A stretch of 64,000 nt of DNA from Pseudomonas brassicacearum (lineage in GTDB: Bacteria; Pseudomonadota; Gammaproteobacteria; Pseudomonadales; Pseudomonadaceae). Position numbers and translations under genes: made by a program. Numbering within the stretch: position 1 is the first letter of the stretch; each line of letters opens with the position of its first letter. Below, piece by piece: positions 17,178 through 23,503 of the stretch. The stretch covers positions 427,647-491,646 of the forward strand of contig NZ_MOBJ01000007.1 of assembly GCF_003732225.1 (NCBI RefSeq), written 5' to 3'. The notes under the pieces were generated by a model. The model did no database searches and was not told where the DNA came from. It saw only the letters and a list, made by a program, of their open reading frames with translations.

Positions 17178-17537
17178 ATGTTCACTGACCGCCGGATCGA
17201 GCGGCATCAACTGCCGTATTTTCTGAGAGTGTTCAACAGCGTCACCGACAAACCCATCGGCTTTATCGGCAGTCTCTCCGAAGATGGCCTGATGCTCATC
17301 TGCCCGTTGCCGATGATGGTCGGCGCAGCGTTCGAGCTGCGCCTGAAAATCCCCGCCACCGAGGGTGTTTTGCAGGTGATCGACCTGCGCGCCCGTTGCC
17401 TGTGGTGCCATGAAGACGCCACCCCCCAGCATTACGACGCCGGTTTCGAGGTGCAACGCGCACCGCCCGAATATGGGCACCTGGTGAGCGCCTTGCGACA
17501 GTACTTCAGCTTTTATCCGCTGCCGGCTTCGGCTTAA
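17178..17537 (+). CDS. PilZ-domain protein
   Basis: 119-aa single-domain protein. It has the c-di-GMP-binding RxxxR motif near its N-terminus (DRRIERHQLP). The second motif, usually D/NxSxxG, reads SLSEDG, so the acidic/amide position is Ser, which may weaken binding. The remainder (GAAFELRLKIPATEG, YDAGFEVQRAPPEY) fits the PilZ barrel. ATG 17178 is preferred to upstream in-frame starts because MFTDRRIERHQ is a normal PilZ start. It lies between REP clusters and is absent from duplicated unit B. Its likely role is as a c-di-GMP effector; the target is unknown. Confidence 0.8.
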   Translation: MFTDRRIERHQLPYFLRVFNSVTDKPIGFIGSLSEDGLMLICPLPMMVGAAFELRLKIPATEGVLQVIDLRARCLWCHEDATPQHYDAGFEVQRAPPEYGHLVSALRQYFSFYPLPASA

Positions 17538-17548
17538 GCCTTATCCGC

Positions 17549-17700
17549 AAAAGATCGCAGGCTTCGCCAGCTCCTACGCCGATCGTGTACACCCGGGACT
17601 TATGGATATACGTCGATCCCCGTAGGAGCTGCCGCAGGCTGCGATCTTTTGATCTTGAAAAGCAACGTCAAAAGATCGCAGGCTGCGCCAGCTCCTACGC
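17549..17700. repeat. Cluster of three REP elements
   Basis: A pair (17549-17580 and inverse 17617-17650) plus a third copy (17671-17700) that runs into the 3' end of the DUF6124-like gene. The third is the right partner of the unit-B deletion. Confidence 0.85.
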
Positions 17701-18066
17701 GGGTTCAGGTGGATAGAGGTGATCCAGTGCTCGATTCACCGCCAACTTGGCCAGAGAAATCATCTGCTGAATCGCCAGCGCGGTATTGCGCTTGGGACCG
17801 TCGAGGTCGAATGCCAGATCGCTGGCCATGACGTTGGCCGAGGCGAGGGTTTCGCTGGCATGGGCCAGCAGGGTTTCGCTGTCGACGTCGGGGGCGATGA
17901 CGAAAATGCAGCTGGGACGCCGGTCGGCTAACAATGCCTTGGTTTCAGGCAGCACCAGGTAGTGATCGAGCGCACGGTGCGCGGCGGCGTGGAGTTCTTT
18001 TGAATCGAGGGAGGCGTAGGGGGAAACGGGGTCGGTTTCTGGGGGATTTGGAGTCGGTTTGAACAT
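17695..18066 (-). CDS. DUF6124-like small protein, copy A
   Basis: 123-aa protein of a family common in Pseudomonas, which I recall as DUF6124. It has a proline-rich start (MFKPTPNPPETDPVSPYASL), then helical segments SKELHAAAHRALDHYL and SETLLAHASETLASANVMAS. No known activity, signal peptide or membrane segment. AAAGGA precedes the ATG at 18066. The normal upstream leader (kept in copy B, 19776-19990) is missing here, because the duplication joint lies 46 bp upstream and puts a copy of the pyk 5' region there. Confidence 0.75.
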   Translation of the reverse strand: MFKPTPNPPETDPVSPYASLDSKELHAAAHRALDHYLVLPETKALLADRRPSCIFVIAPDVDSETLLAHASETLASANVMASDLAFDLDGPKRNTALAIQQMISLAKLAVNRALDHLYPPEPA

Positions 18067-18105
18067 GATCGTAAATCCTTTATTGGAGCTGCCACCGACT
18101 CGCGA

Positions 18106-18222
18106 CTAAACGAAGTTCAAGCGGGCGACGTCCAGGCCAGCCAGAATCAGCTGTTCGAGAACTTCCGGCGAGTTACTGGCCGGGCCAAGAGTAGCGACGA
18201 TTTTGGTACGACGGACGGTCAT
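18106..18222 (-). pseudogene. pyk: 5' fragment of pyruvate kinase (duplicated)
   Basis: The start codon and first 37 codons of pyk are repeated here with the same ribosome binding site. After the duplication joint (18112-18115) the frame adds one valine and stops at TAG, giving a 38-aa remnant. The fragment and its copied promoter read towards DUF6124-like copy A, 39 bp downstream. Confidence 0.88.
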
Positions 18223-18376
18223 GCAGAGACTCCTGAGTTCAAGCGCTGAGTGAGGCTGCTATGGTCCGAAGTTGTAGTCATTGTTCGTTTGCACTACTTA
18301 TTGGTTTCTTTATTGAACGAACATTTCCGAAAATATTCAGCCCCGCCGATTTCGATGAGCCTACCGTTCGTCGGCA

Positions 18377-18392
18377 CTGTTAGTTCTAACAG
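18377..18392. promoter_or_regulatory. Island palindrome 4 (upstream of small Ig gene 2)
   Basis: CTGTTA-GTTC-TAACAG with GTCGG two bases upstream and GTAGGCAGG downstream, 75 bp before the start codon; nearly the same as palindrome 3. Confidence 0.6.
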
Positions 18393-18467
18393 GTAGGCAG
18401 GAGTTTGGGGGCGGGGTTGAATGCGTGGGAGCCTCGTCAAAGGGTGACGAGTCAAGGAGATGACAAC

Positions 18468-18764
18468 ATGACCACGGACACGAAGGTACTGCTTGCGCCG
18501 GTAATCGATCAACCGAAAGCGGGCGCTACAGTGGAAAACAAAGTCAGGTTCAAGGGCACTGGCGAGGCAGGTGCCGTCGTTACCGTTACAACGGTAGAAG
18601 GCAACCATTTGGTTTTGAAAACCCCTGTATTGGCGGACGGTACCTGGACAGGTACTGCTCCTGAAAATCTGCCCAAGGGTTTGATTACGGTTTCGGCACT
18701 TCAGACCCTTCCTAACGGCGTCGGTTCGCCTGCGTCGCGGGATCGAAAATTCAAGGTCGAATGA
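18468..18764 (+). CDS. Small stand-alone bacterial Ig-like protein, copy 2
   Basis: 98-aa single Ig-like module: MTTDTKVLLAPVIDQPKAGA, GTGEAGAVVTV and VSALQTLPNGVGSPAS. It has the same length, leader, ribosome binding site (AAGGAG, 8 nt) and terminator as copy 1, but the two proteins are only about 40% identical, and the residues after the first 13 differ strongly. No export signal. It is probably a paralogous cassette, not a simple copy from the tandem duplication. Function unknown. Confidence 0.75.
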   Translation: MTTDTKVLLAPVIDQPKAGATVENKVRFKGTGEAGAVVTVTTVEGNHLVLKTPVLADGTWTGTAPENLPKGLITVSALQTLPNGVGSPASRDRKFKVE

Positions 18765-18790
18765 CCGGAACGTTTTCGTTCATTTGAAAG

Positions 18791-18824
18791 CCCACTGAGC
18801 CTTGGCAGCCCAGTGGGTTTTTTC
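18791..18824 (+). terminator. Terminator of small Ig gene 2
   Basis: CCCACTG ... CAGTGGG followed by TTTTTT, the same as at 16301-16334. Confidence 0.85.
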
Positions 18825-18985
18825 GTTCGGTCAGGATGTTCAGTACCACACCTTCAGCCAATACCCCGAAGTGGGTGGTTCGTTACCCTATGTCTTTTGC
18901 TGCTACAACACGCTCAATTCCATCACCCGGTTATTGAAGATTTTCGCCAACGGGTCGATACAGAGCTCAAGACAGGAGAGCCCCC

Positions 18986-19360
18986 ATGCGATTCGTGCTC
19001 ATTGCTGCCCTTGTCCTCAGTGCTGTGGGCTGCACCCGTTGGTCGATGGACCATCATTTGAACAACGCCTACCGTGCCTATGACCGTGGCAACTGCGAAG
19101 ACGCGATGCTCGAATTGTCCCAGGTCGACCGCGCCAGCCGGGCGCGGCGCTATATCCAGCCGGAAGTGTCGATGCTGCGCGGCCAGTGCCTGGAACGCCA
19201 GAAGCTCTACGTGGATGCGGCCCAGACCTACCAGTTCATCATCGCCCAGTACCCGGACAACGAATACGCCTACCGCGCCCGCGCGCGCCTGGAAACCTTG
19301 CAGTCGCTGGGCTGGTACCCGCCGCGCAGCAGCGCCAAAAGCATGCCAGCACCGTTGTAA
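18986..19360 (+). CDS. TPR-like lipoprotein, copy B
   Basis: 124-aa lipoprotein, a near-exact repeat of 16496-16870. I count two nucleotide changes, both altering amino acids: Ala10 to Val in the signal peptide, and Ile to Met near the C-terminus (AKSMPAPL). The lipobox cysteine and TPR-like helices are intact, so both copies should work. It is followed after 18 bp by a hybrid REP element and the DUF6124-like gene; the PilZ gene found at this place in unit A is gone. Confidence 0.85.
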   Translation: MRFVLIAALVLSAVGCTRWSMDHHLNNAYRAYDRGNCEDAMLELSQVDRASRARRYIQPEVSMLRGQCLERQKLYVDAAQTYQFIIAQYPDNEYAYRARARLETLQSLGWYPPRSSAKSMPAPL

Positions 19361-19378
19361 TGTGTAATCAGTGCTCCC

Positions 19379-19408
19379 AAAAGATCGCAGCCTTCGGCAG
19401 CTCCTACG
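19379..19408. repeat. Hybrid REP element (deletion scar)
   Basis: The left part (GATCGCAGCCTTCGGC) equals the first REP of unit A at 16889; the right side (CTCCTACGCGGGTTCAGGTG) equals the last REP at 17671-17700. It marks a crossover between direct repeats that removed about 781 bp. Confidence 0.8.
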
Positions 19409-19775
19409 CGGGTTCAGGTGGATCGAGGTGATCCAGTGCGCGATTCACCGCCAACTCGGCCAGAGAAATCATCTGCTGAATCGCCAGCGCGGTATTGCGC
19501 TTGGGGCCGTCGAGGTCGAATGCCAGATCGCTGGCCATGACGTTGGCCGAGGCGAGGGTTTCACTGGCATGGGCCAGCAGGGTTTCGCTGTCGACATCGG
19601 GGGCGATGACGAAAATGCAGCTGGGACGCCGGTCGGCTAACAATGCCTTGGTTTCAGGCAGCACCAGGTAATGATCGAGCGCACGGTGCGCGGCGGCGTG
19701 GAGTTCTTTCGAGTCGAGTGAGGCGTAGGGGGAAACGGGGTCGGTTTCTGGGGGATTCGGTGTGGCTTTGAACAT
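19404..19775 (-). CDS. DUF6124-like small protein, copy B
   Basis: 123 aa, differing from copy A at three residues that I count (Ala for Pro at position 4, Glu for Lys and Asp for Tyr near the end). The start ATG at 19775 lies in the same place. Unlike copy A it keeps the long upstream leader with a predicted RNA stem (19828-19906). Function unknown. Confidence 0.75.
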   Translation of the reverse strand: MFKATPNPPETDPVSPYASLDSKELHAAAHRALDHYLVLPETKALLADRRPSCIFVIAPDVDSETLLAHASETLASANVMASDLAFDLDGPKRNTALAIQQMISLAELAVNRALDHLDPPEPA

Positions 19776-19827
19776 TTTCTTGTTCCTGTAGTGGGGCTGC
19801 CACCAATTCGCGACTAAACGAAGGGGT

Positions 19828-19906
19828 GGCGGCTGTACGCAGGTTAGTCGACCGGGAGGAGACAAGAAAAACCGGCGCGCCCGAGGGCGCCCTGCGCACA
19901 GCCACC
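19828..19906 (-). promoter_or_regulatory. Candidate structured 5' leader of DUF6124-like gene
   Basis: The minus-strand RNA would form a 16-bp stem between 19891-19906 and 19828-19843 (GGUGGCUGUGCGCAGG with CCUGCGUACAGCCGCC), with two G-U pairs. It encloses a GC hairpin at 19873-19892 followed by five U residues, which looks like an attenuator. It lies 53 bp upstream of the start codon. Confidence 0.45.
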
Positions 19907-20150
19907 ATAACGAGCAAGGATAGGAATTACCTGACCGTATGGAGTGCAATGCACCTTCTTATCACCTCCGAGCGACTAAACCCGATCGCTGATGGGCAGC
20001 GACAGGACTCACGTTAGCCGTGGCGGACAAGGCGCACAAGCCGGCGGATTCTGGCGGATCTGTAGGCTGCGGCGCAAGGTGCTGTAGCCGCGGGCTGAGG
20101 ATTGAAAATACGGGGGGAAGGGGCGGGGAGGCGGTTACCGTTGGTCGGGA

Positions 20151-20166
20151 CTGTCAGTTTTTACAG
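20151..20166. promoter_or_regulatory. Island palindrome 5 (upstream of 1032-aa Ig protein)
   Basis: CTGTCA-GTTT-TTACAG (one mismatch), with GTCGG two bases before and GTGGGCAG after; 82 bp from the start codon. Confidence 0.55.
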
Positions 20167-20247
20167 GTGGGCAGTGCCGGGGGATGAGGGTATGAATCTC
20201 TCAATGCCATCCCACTGGCCGCCTACCACCGCTGAGGAGCTGAATTC

Positions 20248-23200
20248 ATGTCTGATGATCGGGAAGAACTCATAACGCAAGGTCAGGCGTCGCCAGAAAC
20301 TGAGGGTGGTCACGAGGCCGACGAGCCCACCGCGCGAGCAACACCCAGTTTTTTCTACCCCTATCAGGACTCCATGCTGGTGTCGCCGGTGTACTTCGAC
20401 ATTCGGGTGGGGGGGGAATGGGGACGTCATAACTATCTTCTGGTCGATGAGTATGGTGGCCAACGTTATAGCGGTCTTACAAACGATATCGGTGAGCTTA
20501 GGAGGACCGAGCCTGCCACTAAGCATAACGGCCGGGGGCGATTTAGTTTCCAGGCTAATGTGAGAGGTACGTGGACGGAGAAGCGCTATGTGGATTTTGA
20601 CCTCGCAGCAAAGCCGACACTGACTTCCGGTTCTTCGGTGCCTGAGAAGCCGACCTTCTCAGGCACCAAAGACACAAACCCGAAGGCAGTCGTCTATATA
20701 GCAATTGATAATGTCAATATCGGGGAGCGGGCTGTGTCCTCAACTAGCTCCTGGACGTATCAACCGACAAGAAGTCTGGAACCGGGCCCCCATACGGTCT
20801 ATGTCGAGTACTACGTCCCGTTCCCTGATGGTGATTCCAGTCGCACGGCCTACCCCATTACTGTTGTCCCCGGGGCTGCACTCATCTCCTCACCGAAAAC
20901 AAACGATGTCGTACTCGTGCGTAGACCGGAAGTCTGGGGAACGGGCTCTAACGGTACGACCGTCACGGTATATCGGCAGGGTGGCTCCGGCGGGCCCTAT
21001 GGCAGCGGTACGGTCGCCAATGGCATTTGGAAAGTAAGACTGACCCAAGACCTGCCTGAAGGTTCGTTTGTTTTTCATGCTCAAACAACGTTCAACACGC
21101 AGCATATTGGCTGGTCAGATCCAGTATCCGTCACCGTGAAGACGAAGCCCGATGCACCGGTTATCACCCCGCCTGGGGAAAACACGGTACAGGATCAGAC
21201 GTTTACGATTTCAGGAACGGGCGGTGAGGCAGGTGCCACCGTCGAGATTCTTCGTGACTTTTACATCGAACACATCGTTCTTGGCTTCGGCCCAGTGAAG
21301 GATGGCGGAAGCTGGGATGTCAGTGTCACCGTACCGCCGGGGCCTATCTCCCTTGTGGCTGAGCAATTCATTGGCAGCGCTGACCATTCCAAGCCCAGTG
21401 TTGCTCGCCTCTTCAAAATCCGCCCAGCCAAACTGGTCGTCACCGTAACGCCACAACCCAATGAGCGCATGAAGTTCTCCGGTGCCGGGTTTACCGGTGC
21501 CACGGTTGAAATCAGTAAAGTCAGCGGGCCGGGTGGGCAGACGTTGCCCCCTTTCACCGTAAGCGGGGGGCAATGGGAAACGACTGTCAGTAACTGGCCG
21601 CCAGGCATGTACACGATGTCGGCCTTGCAAAAGGTCAGTGGTAACGGGGATGACGGGGATGACTGGATCCCCTCCGAGTCCTCTTCGTTCAGTTTCTCTT
21701 GGGCACCGCCCAGCCCGACTGAGGTGACCTATACGAAAGAATACACACCCACCTTCTCTGGGAAGGGGTACACCGGTGCCACGGTGTCTCTGAGGAATTC
21801 GCAGGGGAGTTCTATCGCGCCTGAGGTCAATGTTGTTAATGGCACATGGTCGAGCAAAGCTTCGCAACTGTGGGGGCCCGAGAACAAACGGCTTGTTCGT
21901 GTGCAGCAACGTCTGAGTGGGCAACCACCATCCCTTCCGGTTGAAATCGAGGTAACCATCCCGCCCTTGGCACCTGCCTTCACCGTGACCGAGAACGGGA
22001 TGTCGCCGACCATCACCGGCACCTGCTGGCCGGGTGCGATTGTGATAATCAAGTTCAGCGGCAGCGCCATCGAACACAAACCGTCCGGCGCCAGCGGCAA
22101 CTGGACCTTTCGGCGCGACACGCCCTTTGTTGCGGATGTTCCCCATACGGTCACCGTGACCCAGACCTTTGCGACACTGACCTCGCTGCCGACATCCCAA
22201 ACATTCACCCTACTCACGCCACTCCTCAAACCGGTCATCACCGAACCCCAGAAGGATCAAGAAGTCGGCCGCGAGCTGATCGTTCGCGGCACGGCCGGGG
22301 TGAAGGGGGCCACAATGAAGCTTCGGGATGCCCAATACGACAGGCCGTTGGGGGAGCCCAAGCCGCTGACCAGCGACGGCGCCTGGTCAATCGAGCTCGA
22401 GGGGTTGGCGTTTCGCAAGTACACCATTGACGCGATACAGAGCATTGGCTCGCGCGAGTTACGCAGCGACTACTGTTTTTTTGAGGTGGTGGTGTTGCCG
22501 CCGACCATCACGGTGCCGGCGTCGGGAGGCAATCTGCCGCGGACTTCAACGATCTCCGGCACCGGCCTGCCCGGTGCTCGGGTCGAGGTGTGGCTGCAAG
22601 GCCGTGAACAGCCTTTGCTCAGCAATGTTCTCGTCGGCGAAAACGGTGGCTGGAAGGGCGAGGTAACGTTGCCGATCGGGGCGAAAACCATCTGGGCCAG
22701 GCAAACCTTTGGTAATGAACAATCGTCCAAGGACAGTCCTCGGCTGACCTATAACGTTGTGCCGGCTGCGCCGTTTATCGAAACCCCCGCCGATAACGAA
22801 CGGGTGGGTCGGCAGGTAGTGGTGTCAGGTTTTGGTTATTCAGGGGATTCGGTGGCGGTGGCGTTTGCCAATGCGCCACTGACGGTGTTGGGGCAAGGCC
22901 CGGTCCTGAACGATCGCACGTGGTCCGTGAGGGTCACGCTAGACCGACCGGGCGGGGCTCACCACTTGATTGCCGTGCAATCGCGCGATGGCTTCACGTC
23001 CGTCGCGTCATCTGAACGGCCAGTCCTGCTGGGTTCGTATCTACCGACGATCGACAAGCCTGAGCAAGGGCGATGGGTCACCGACCCGGTCGGGTTTGCA
23101 GGGCAAGGTCAAGTGGGGGTTGGGGGGGTGGCTGCCTGGTTCAATCCCGAGCAGGGGCTGGTCAATTTCATTCCGATCGCTGGAATGGATTGGCAGGCAA

Positions 23201-23346
23201 CGGCCAAAGGAGAGTTGAGGACGGGGGGGAATTGGGTTCGCTTCGCGCAAATCGTTGTGGATGGCGAGGGAAACTATCGAGAGTTCTCTGACTGGGCCGA
23301 CAGCGAACGTTTCGAAGTGGGCCCACAGCCGCCATTGTCTGATTAG
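20248..23346 (+). CDS. Large bacterial Ig-like repeat protein (about ten repeats)
   Basis: 1032-aa protein. Residues 1-110 are unique and begin with an acidic, polar stretch. From about residue 112 there are about ten repeats of 85-95 residues with the pattern PxIxxP ... GTGxxGAxVxV ... W ... QTxGN ... S; examples are VITPPGENTVQ, ISGTGLPGARVEVWLQ and WARQTFGNEQSS. This is a bacterial Ig-like fold. No signal peptide, anchor or membrane segment is seen. GAGGAG lies 8 nt before the ATG. It precedes the split TcA genes and has its own island-type palindrome. Single repeats of the same family occur as separate genes at 15979 and 18468. It is probably an accessory binding protein of the Tc system (inference). 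Confidence 0.8.
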   Translation: MSDDREELITQGQASPETEGGHEADEPTARATPSFFYPYQDSMLVSPVYFDIRVGGEWGRHNYLLVDEYGGQRYSGLTNDIGELRRTEPATKHNGRGRFSFQANVRGTWTEKRYVDFDLAAKPTLTSGSSVPEKPTFSGTKDTNPKAVVYIAIDNVNIGERAVSSTSSWTYQPTRSLEPGPHTVYVEYYVPFPDGDSSRTAYPITVVPGAALISSPKTNDVVLVRRPEVWGTGSNGTTVTVYRQGGSGGPYGSGTVANGIWKVRLTQDLPEGSFVFHAQTTFNTQHIGWSDPVSVTVKTKPDAPVITPPGENTVQDQTFTISGTGGEAGATVEILRDFYIEHIVLGFGPVKDGGSWDVSVTVPPGPISLVAEQFIGSADHSKPSVARLFKIRPAKLVVTVTPQPNERMKFSGAGFTGATVEISKVSGPGGQTLPPFTVSGGQWETTVSNWPPGMYTMSALQKVSGNGDDGDDWIPSESSSFSFSWAPPSPTEVTYTKEYTPTFSGKGYTGATVSLRNSQGSSIAPEVNVVNGTWSSKASQLWGPENKRLVRVQQRLSGQPPSLPVEIEVTIPPLAPAFTVTENGMSPTITGTCWPGAIVIIKFSGSAIEHKPSGASGNWTFRRDTPFVADVPHTVTVTQTFATLTSLPTSQTFTLLTPLLKPVITEPQKDQEVGRELIVRGTAGVKGATMKLRDAQYDRPLGEPKPLTSDGAWSIELEGLAFRKYTIDAIQSIGSRELRSDYCFFEVVVLPPTITVPASGGNLPRTSTISGTGLPGARVEVWLQGREQPLLSNVLVGENGGWKGEVTLPIGAKTIWARQTFGNEQSSKDSPRLTYNVVPAAPFIETPADNERVGRQVVVSGFGYSGDSVAVAFANAPLTVLGQGPVLNDRTWSVRVTLDRPGGAHHLIAVQSRDGFTSVASSERPVLLGSYLPTIDKPEQGRWVTDPVGFAGQGQVGVGGVAAWFNPEQGLVNFIPIAGMDWQATAKGELRTGGNWVRFAQIVVDGEGNYREFSDWADSERFEVGPQPPLSD

Positions 23347-23379
23347 CACCCCCGCATGGCTTCCGACGAGCGGTCGGCT

Positions 23380-23401
23380 CTACTGTCAGTTATGACAGTA
23401 G
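23380..23401. promoter_or_regulatory. Island palindrome 6 (upstream of TcaA-like gene)
   Basis: Perfect 9-bp inverted repeat CTACTGTCA-GTTA-TGACAGTAG, containing TACTGT-N8-ACAGTA; about 103 bp before the start codon and 34 bp after the previous stop. Confidence 0.65.
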
Positions 23402-23503
23402 ACGCTGGCCTGGCTCTGGCGCTCAATCCAACCATTGAACTGAACCCTGCAACATCCTCGTCAGGCTGTTCAGCGCCCCGTCATCGGTACAAGGAGTTTC
23501 ACC

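Larger units (their letters stand above)
15622..19823. repeat. Tandem duplication: unit A 15622-18111, unit B 18112-19823
   Basis: Unit A runs from inside pyk codon 37 through its promoter, small Ig gene 1, TPR lipoprotein, PilZ gene and DUF6124-like gene. Unit B repeats the series without the PilZ gene. The junction shares GAAG: 15622-15625 in pyk, 18112-18115 at the join, 19820-19823 at the right end. The lipoprotein copies differ by two nucleotides, so the event looks recent. The Ig segment inside differs far more (see findings). Confidence 0.88.
19776..20247. other. 472-bp intergenic region with structured leader and island promoter
   Basis: The left part is the minus-strand leader of DUF6124-like copy B, with three TTTAGTCGC-like words (19811-19819 region, near 19845, 19972-19981) and a palindrome GTGCAATGCAC (19944-19954). 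The right part holds palindrome 5 and the promoter of the 1032-aa Ig protein. About 19990-20140 shows nothing I can name. Confidence 0.5.

Noticed and set aside
19654..19917. Small minus-strand frame beginning MLVMVAVRRAPSGAPVFL
   Set aside because: It overlaps the structured leader and most of the DUF6124-like gene in another frame; it is probably a by-product of a widespread leader sequence.
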